Assembly: GCA_964489525.1 (NCBI GenBank)
Contig: CAZAYY010000021.1
Coordinates: forward strand, 4,577 to 68,576
Direction of reading: 5' to 3'
Source of the DNA: CAZAYY01 sp964489525
GTDB taxonomy: Bacteria > Chloroflexota > Anaerolineae > Anaerolineales > JABWBV01
DNA: 64,000 nt
The position numbers and the translations under genes are program-made. Shown piece by piece: positions 59,628 through 64,000 of the stretch. How positions within the stretch are numbered: position 1 is the first letter of the stretch; each line of letters opens with the position of its first letter. The notes under the pieces were generated by a model. That model saw only the letters and a program-made list of their open reading frames with translations. It was not told where the DNA came from and did no database searches.

Positions 59628-61940
59628 ATGGACTTGCTCGGACTTGCACGACACGGCCTCAACGATTTTGAACAAATTTCGATTATATTCGTTGTTCTCA
59701 CGGCCTTTCTAAGCCTTGCGTATGCCTGGTGGCTGCGAGGCACGGTTCTGAACAAAGATAAAGGCACTGCGAAAATGCAAGAGGTGTGGAACGCCATTCG
59801 CATTGGTGCAGACAGCTATCTTTCCACCCAACTTCGCACAATCCTTCCCTTGATTGGCTTGCTCACCGTTGCGCTGTTCCTCAGTGTCTATATCGTTCCC
59901 CCAAGCCATGAAGCCCTTGAAGAATTCCCCAATAACACAACCCTGATCATCGCCATCGGCCGGACCGTTGCCTTTATTATGGGCGCTGGTTTTTCGCTGA
60001 TTGTCGGTCAGTTGGGCATGCGCATGGCCATCCAGGCCAGTGTGCGCTCCGCTTCCGCCTCCCGGCGCGGCTTCAATGAAGCATTGGGAATTGCCTACTA
60101 CGCAGGCACGATTACGGGCATGCTCACCGATGGCCTGGGCCTGTTTGGTGGAACGGTGATTTTCATTATCTTTGGCAAAGCCGCTCCAGATGCGCTGCTG
60201 GGTTTTGGCTTTGGCGGCACCTTGATTGCCTTGTTCATGCGGGTAGGCGGTGGTATCTTCACAAAAGCGGCTGATGTTGGCGCAGACCTTGTCGGCAAGG
60301 TTGAAAAAGATATTCCAGAAGACGACCCCCGCAATGCCGCAGTCATTGCAGACCTGGTTGGAGACAACGTGGGCGATTGTGCAGGTATGGCTGCAGATAT
60401 TTTTGAGAGTTACGAGGTAACCATCGTCTCGGGGCTAATCCTCGGCCTGGCTCTGGTGGCCATAACAGGTGATTTAAAGTGGATTGTTTACCCGCTGATC
60501 ATCCGAGCCATTGGGGTCATCAGTTCCATCCTGGGAACGTTTACAGTCCCCATCTGGGAGAAGTTCCCCATTAAATTCTTGCGGGCGCACGATGCCGAAG
60601 AGGCCATGTTCCGCTCGTATGAAGTTTCGAGCGTCAACACGGTTATATTTGCCTTCTTGCTTGCCCATTACTACGCCCAAGATTGGAAGCTGGGCATGCT
60701 TACCACCATTGGGGTTGGTCTGGCTGTGGCTTTCAACCCGCTCACATCGTATTTCACGGCAACCCGCCACGCGCCGGTAAAAGAAATCGTGGACTCCACC
60801 AAGGGAGGTCCAGCAACGACCATTTTATCGGGTTTATCCGTGGGCATGGACTCGAGCGTTTGGGCGTTGGTGGTGATCGTCATCAGCTTTATTGCTGCCA
60901 TGATGCTCTACCCAGTAAATCAGTTTGACCCCATTTACGTTCTGTACGCGGTTGCGATGATTGGTATCGGTATGCTCAGCCACACCGGCAACAATGTCGC
61001 CATGGACTCCTACGGGCCGATCTCGGATAACGCCAATGGGATTGGTGAAATGTCCTGGCAAGGTATGGAAGACAAAGAAACCAAAAACGCCCGCCAGATT
61101 ATGGCAGACCTGGATGCGGTGGGCAACACCACCAAAGCCATCACCAAAGGCATCGCCATTGCCTCGGCCGTAATTGCCGCTGTAAGTTTATTTGCGTCTT
61201 TCATTACCGATATCGGCCGGGCCCAACAGGCGATGATCAATGAAGGTAAAGATGTAGTTCTGCTTACCGGAATCAACATTGCCGACACACGGGTGTTTAT
61301 CGGCTTGCTCATCGGTGGCGCTCTCCCCTGGCTGTTTAGCTCGCTGTCCATTCGTGCGGTTAGCCGGGCTGCAGGCCTTGTGGTAGATGAGGTTCGGCGC
61401 CAATTCCGCATTCCCGGCATTATGGAAGGCAAAGTGCAGCCCGACTACGCCCAGGTTGTTGGCATTTCCACCCGCTCTGCCCAAAAAGAACTGATTCCAT
61501 TGGCCATCATTTCGGTCATCACACCCATTGTGGTTGGCCTGGTGCTGCAGGTGGAAGCGTTGGGCGGGTTCCTGGCAGGCATTATTCTTTCGGGTCAGCT
61601 GCTGGCAGTCTTTATGTCAAATGCAGGGGGTGCCTGGGACAACGCTAAAAAATCCATTGAAGATGAACCAAGAAACCTGGAAAAGAATACTGGCAAAGGC
61701 TCCGAACGACACAAAGCCGGCGTCGTGGGTGACACAGTTGGCGACCCAATGAAAGACACAGCTGGACCTGCACTTAACCCGATGATCAAGGTTGTCAACC
61801 TGGTCTCATTAATTGCAGCGCCAATTTTGGTCCGGTACACTGAGTTCAATATCTGGATTGTCCTCACCAGTTTGGTCTTGATTGCACTGGTTGGCTGGAG
61901 CATCTGGCAAAGCAAAAAAGAATCGCCGAAAACCAATTAA
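59628..61940 (+). CDS. hppA: Membrane-bound proton-translocating pyrophosphatase, K+-independent type
   Basis: 770 residues from the ATG at 59628, with AGGAG a few bases upstream; the frame is open to 59535 but that part is not conserved. It hydrolyses pyrophosphate and pumps H+ across the membrane. About sixteen helices are expected. The PPi site has DVGADLVGKVEKDIPEDD (216-233) and DNVGDCAGMAADIFESY; the late motif DTVGDPMKDTAGPALN is also present. The potassium-determinant segment reads GNTTKA with Lys503 where K+-dependent enzymes have Ala, so the enzyme should be K+-independent. A strong terminator follows. Confidence 0.96.
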   Translation: MDLLGLARHGLNDFEQISIIFVVLTAFLSLAYAWWLRGTVLNKDKGTAKMQEVWNAIRIGADSYLSTQLRTILPLIGLLTVALFLSVYIVPPSHEALEEFPNNTTLIIAIGRTVAFIMGAGFSLIVGQLGMRMAIQASVRSASASRRGFNEALGIAYYAGTITGMLTDGLGLFGGTVIFIIFGKAAPDALLGFGFGGTLIALFMRVGGGIFTKAADVGADLVGKVEKDIPEDDPRNAAVIADLVGDNVGDCAGMAADIFESYEVTIVSGLILGLALVAITGDLKWIVYPLIIRAIGVISSILGTFTVPIWEKFPIKFLRAHDAEEAMFRSYEVSSVNTVIFAFLLAHYYAQDWKLGMLTTIGVGLAVAFNPLTSYFTATRHAPVKEIVDSTKGGPATTILSGLSVGMDSSVWALVVIVISFIAAMMLYPVNQFDPIYVLYAVAMIGIGMLSHTGNNVAMDSYGPISDNANGIGEMSWQGMEDKETKNARQIMADLDAVGNTTKAITKGIAIASAVIAAVSLFASFITDIGRAQQAMINEGKDVVLLTGINIADTRVFIGLLIGGALPWLFSSLSIRAVSRAAGLVVDEVRRQFRIPGIMEGKVQPDYAQVVGISTRSAQKELIPLAIISVITPIVVGLVLQVEALGGFLAGIILSGQLLAVFMSNAGGAWDNAKKSIEDEPRNLEKNTGKGSERHKAGVVGDTVGDPMKDTAGPALNPMIKVVNLVSLIAAPILVRYTEFNIWIVLTSLVLIALVGWSIWQSKKESPKTN

Positions 61941-61962
61941 TCCCGATCCAAATAATCCTTGC

Positions 61963-62002
61963 AAAAACCTCTCTTCTGGTTTACCAGGAGAGAGGTTTTT
62001 TT
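61963..62002 (+). terminator. Intrinsic terminator of hppA
   Basis: A long stem (AAAAACCTCTC...CTGG / CCAGGAGAGAGGTTTTT) with a TTTA loop runs into seven Ts, 23 bases after the stop codon. The following 195 bases before the next gene contain TATAAT at 62086-62091, a possible -10, but no clear -35. Confidence 0.92.
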
Positions 62003-62198
62003 GAATTTCATGGGTTAACAATCCAAAACGAAAGGTTTTCGGACACCTCAACCATCATAAAATCCAAAAATTCGCTTTTCACAGGTATAATAGTTAGTAT
62101 GTCTTCCTGTACCAAAACGCAGTTCATCAACAAATTGCGTGCCACCTGCCCATAAGGGACTGACAAATCCGGGGCAAATCTATTAAGCTGGTGTTGCT

Positions 62199-64000
62199 AT
62201 GGCAAATGTTCCATTAAGAAGCTACAACCGAGAAATCGAGGCGATGATTGACCAGGGAAGGACAGATGAGGCAATTTCACACTGCCGTCATATCCTGAAG
62301 TACTTCCCAAAACACATCGACACATACCGTTTGTTGGGCAAATCTTTCCTGGAAAACCAACGCTACAGCGATGCAGCAGATATTTTTCAAAGGGTGCTTT
62401 CTTCTGTTCCGGATGATTTTGTGGCGCATATTGGCATGTCGATCATCCGGGAAGATGAAGGAAACCTCGACGCAGCCATCTGGCACATGGAACGCGCTTT
62501 TGAAAGGCAGCCCGCCAATGCCGCAATTCAAGAAGAACTAAAACGGCTTTTTGGCAAACGAGATGGCATTGAACCGGCAAAAATTCGGATGACACGCGGT
62601 GCGCTGGCCCGGATGTATGCACAAGGGGATTTATTTGAGCAATCTATCCAGGAATTGAGGACTGCTCTAGGTGACCAACCCCGCCGACTGGATTTACAAG
62701 CCCTGCTTTCCACCATGTACGATGCGAACGGCCAGCGGGTGGATGCTGTTCAAACTGCCAGCCAGTTGTTAAGCAAACTGCCCTATTGCCTGGAGGCCAA
62801 CCGGGTTCTGGCAAAAAACCTGGAAGCAACAGAACGAAAAGCAGATGCTGAAACACACCGAAAAAGGGTACAGGAATTAGACCCATACACAATTTATATT
62901 TCTGCTGAAGCACCCATTGCGTCCATGGTTGCAGATCTTGCTGTTTCGGTGCCCAGGCTCAGCTACCAACCCGGGCAACAAGATAGTTTCGGTGGAACAC
63001 AACCCGCCTGGGCTTCTTCACTTGGACTCCAAATCCAAGAAGAAGACGAATCTCCCGATTGGCTCCTGCCCGAACCGGATAGCAAATCCAAACCATTGGG
63101 GGCGGGGTTGGATTTTTCTACGCCTGGAGACGAGTCTTTCGACCGGATGGATTTTTTGCTCGGGGATGAAAACAAGGCAAGTACCGAAAAAACCGACCAA
63201 GCGTTTGACTTTTTCAGTGGAGAACCAGAAATGGCAGATGATAACTTACCTGATTGGATGAAGGATGCCGGTTGGTCACCTCGCGACCCCAACACCCCGG
63301 AAGAACCAGGGCCATCGGATGAAGATTTCCATGAAGAAAATCAACCCTCATCGGAAGAGGCAGTCCAGGCGGAAATTCCAGATTGGCTTAAGGGCCTGGC
63401 CCCCGCAGCTTCTGAGGAAGAGATCCTTGACATGAAGCCAGATGCCGATGTTCCCGATTGGTTAGAGGAAATATCCGCCGTTCCTGAAACGAAAGATGAC
63501 CTGGATACGGAAATGGCAAACTGGCTTGAAGAAATCTCCTCCGTACCAGAAAGCAAAGATGCAAATGCACAACTTGACGCTGACGCGGAGGTACCGGATT
63601 GGTTAAAGGGAATTGATTCCGAAGAAGAATCGGGGATTCCGGAATTTAACTTGAGCGAACTACCTCAAGAAAAAGCCGCTGAAGCGCCCGACTGGCTGGC
63701 CTCCCTGGATGCCGAACCTGCTGAGGGTGAAACCGAAGAAATGCCCGACTGGCTGGCCGGAATGGCCGCTGCAGCCGCTGGCGAAGTGCTGGGCGAAGCC
63801 GAAGCCCAACCCGCAGACGAACCCGCAGCCGAGGCCGCCGAAGTGCCCGATTGGCTGGCAGGATTAGAACCTGAAGCCGAGGAAGAACCCGCAGCCGAGG
63901 CCGCCGAAGTGCCCGATTGGCTGGCGGGATTAGAACCCGAAGCCGAGGAAGAACCCGAAGCTGAGGCCGCTGAAGTGCCCGACTGGCTGGCAGGATTAGA
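62199..64000 (+). CDS. TPR protein with C-terminal acidic PDWL repeats (3' end off window)
   Basis: The frame opens at the ATG at 62199 and stays open for 600 codons to the right edge. Residues 6-240 are tetratricopeptide-like helix pairs (EAISHCRHILKYFPKHIDTYRLLGKSFLENQRYSDAADIFQRVL...), a scaffold for protein contacts. From about residue 280 the protein is acidic and low in complexity, with at least eleven copies of a short motif around PDWL[A/K/E][G/E][L/I]. The first is at about residue 286. The last three are in exact tandem. Similar proteins occur widely in Anaerolineae (from memory). The function is unknown; the absence of a signal peptide suggests a cytoplasmic scaffold. Confidence 0.85.
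   Translation, partial: MANVPLRSYNREIEAMIDQGRTDEAISHCRHILKYFPKHIDTYRLLGKSFLENQRYSDAADIFQRVLSSVPDDFVAHIGMSIIREDEGNLDAAIWHMERAFERQPANAAIQEELKRLFGKRDGIEPAKIRMTRGALARMYAQGDLFEQSIQELRTALGDQPRRLDLQALLSTMYDANGQRVDAVQTASQLLSKLPYCLEANRVLAKNLEATERKADAETHRKRVQELDPYTIYISAEAPIASMVADLAVSVPRLSYQPGQQDSFGGTQPAWASSLGLQIQEEDESPDWLLPEPDSKSKPLGAGLDFSTPGDESFDRMDFLLGDENKASTEKTDQAFDFFSGEPEMADDNLPDWMKDAGWSPRDPNTPEEPGPSDEDFHEENQPSSEEAVQAEIPDWLKGLAPAASEEEILDMKPDADVPDWLEEISAVPETKDDLDTEMANWLEEISSVPESKDANAQLDADAEVPDWLKGIDSEEESGIPEFNLSELPQEKAAEAPDWLASLDAEPAEGETEEMPDWLAGMAAAAAGEVLGEAEAQPADEPAAEAAEVPDWLAGLEPEAEEEPAAEAAEVPDWLAGLEPEAEEEPEAEAAEVPDWLAGL
63828..64000 (+). repeat. 66-bp tandem repeat in the PDWL region
   Basis: Units start at 63828, 63894 and 63960; the third is cut by the edge. 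Each encodes 22 residues (about AEAAEVPDWLAGLEPEAEEE plus two). The copies differ by only a few mostly silent bases, which points to recent expansion. Confidence 0.9.

Noticed and set aside
59426..59803. 125-codon minus-strand frame over the hppA start
   Set aside because: It is antisense to the leader and the conserved N-terminus of hppA, with no ribosome site and no recognisable domain.

Overview
The window looks like chromosomal DNA of a Chloroflexota bacterium, most likely class Anaerolineae. This is an inference from several features: moderate-to-high G+C, a secretin-less Tad/Flp pilus locus with a REC-CpaE fusion, a TPR protein ending in PDWL repeats, a long-form HPF, a K+-independent-type membrane pyrophosphatase, and very many multi-spanning GT-C-like sugar transferases. 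No species-level claim is made.

Region 1 (1-3.1 kb) is the end of an integrative element. All genes are on the minus strand: a tyrosine recombinase, a two-helix membrane protein, two small unknown proteins, a ribbon-helix-helix regulator, and a gene cut by the left edge that resembles a phage replisome-organizer protein. The recombinase start lies about 75 bp from an intact tRNA(CAU) gene. Region 2 (3.2-10.2 kb) is housekeeping: a MaoC-type hydratase, an MgtE magnesium channel paired with a zinc-ribbon membrane protein, a run of small metabolic genes (MBL hydrolase, cupin, OsmC, methyltransferase), a single-domain cNMP-binding protein with a small partner, and hpf. Its 8.4-8.9 kb gap is packed with inverted and dispersed repeats.

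Region 3 (10.2-19.3 kb) is a Tad/Flp locus read leftwards. It holds a DegU-like regulator, a DegS-like kinase, a 50-residue Flp pilin with its own promoter and terminator, CpaB, a CpaE/TadZ with an N-terminal receiver domain, TadA/CpaF, TadB, TadC and then ComF. No secretin or prepilin peptidase is present in the window.

Region 4 (19.5-57.4 kb) is a very large glycan-assembly island. A six-gene minus-strand run (29.2-19.5 kb) encodes only polytopic GT-C-like proteins. A second minus-strand run (52.2-31.4 kb) encodes three more polytopic proteins, a DPM1/GtrB-like polyprenyl-phosphate sugar synthase, GT4 and GT2 transferases, a CapK-like ligase, a DUF362 protein, a methyltransferase, the Wzm/Wzt ABC exporter, a GT11 fucosyltransferase, a further GT-C protein and a nucleotide-sugar epimerase. 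Four more genes flank these runs, including a methyltransferase-GT2 fusion. The likely logic (inference) is that cytoplasmic GT2/GT4 enzymes build a lipid-linked glycan exported by Wzm/Wzt, while polyprenyl-phosphate sugars made by the DPM1-like enzymes feed the GT-C enzymes that decorate glycans or proteins outside the membrane.

Region 5 (57.4-64 kb) holds the primary sigma factor, a 940-bp gap, hppA with a candidate leader peptide and alternative leader pairings, and a TPR/PDWL-repeat protein cut by the right edge.
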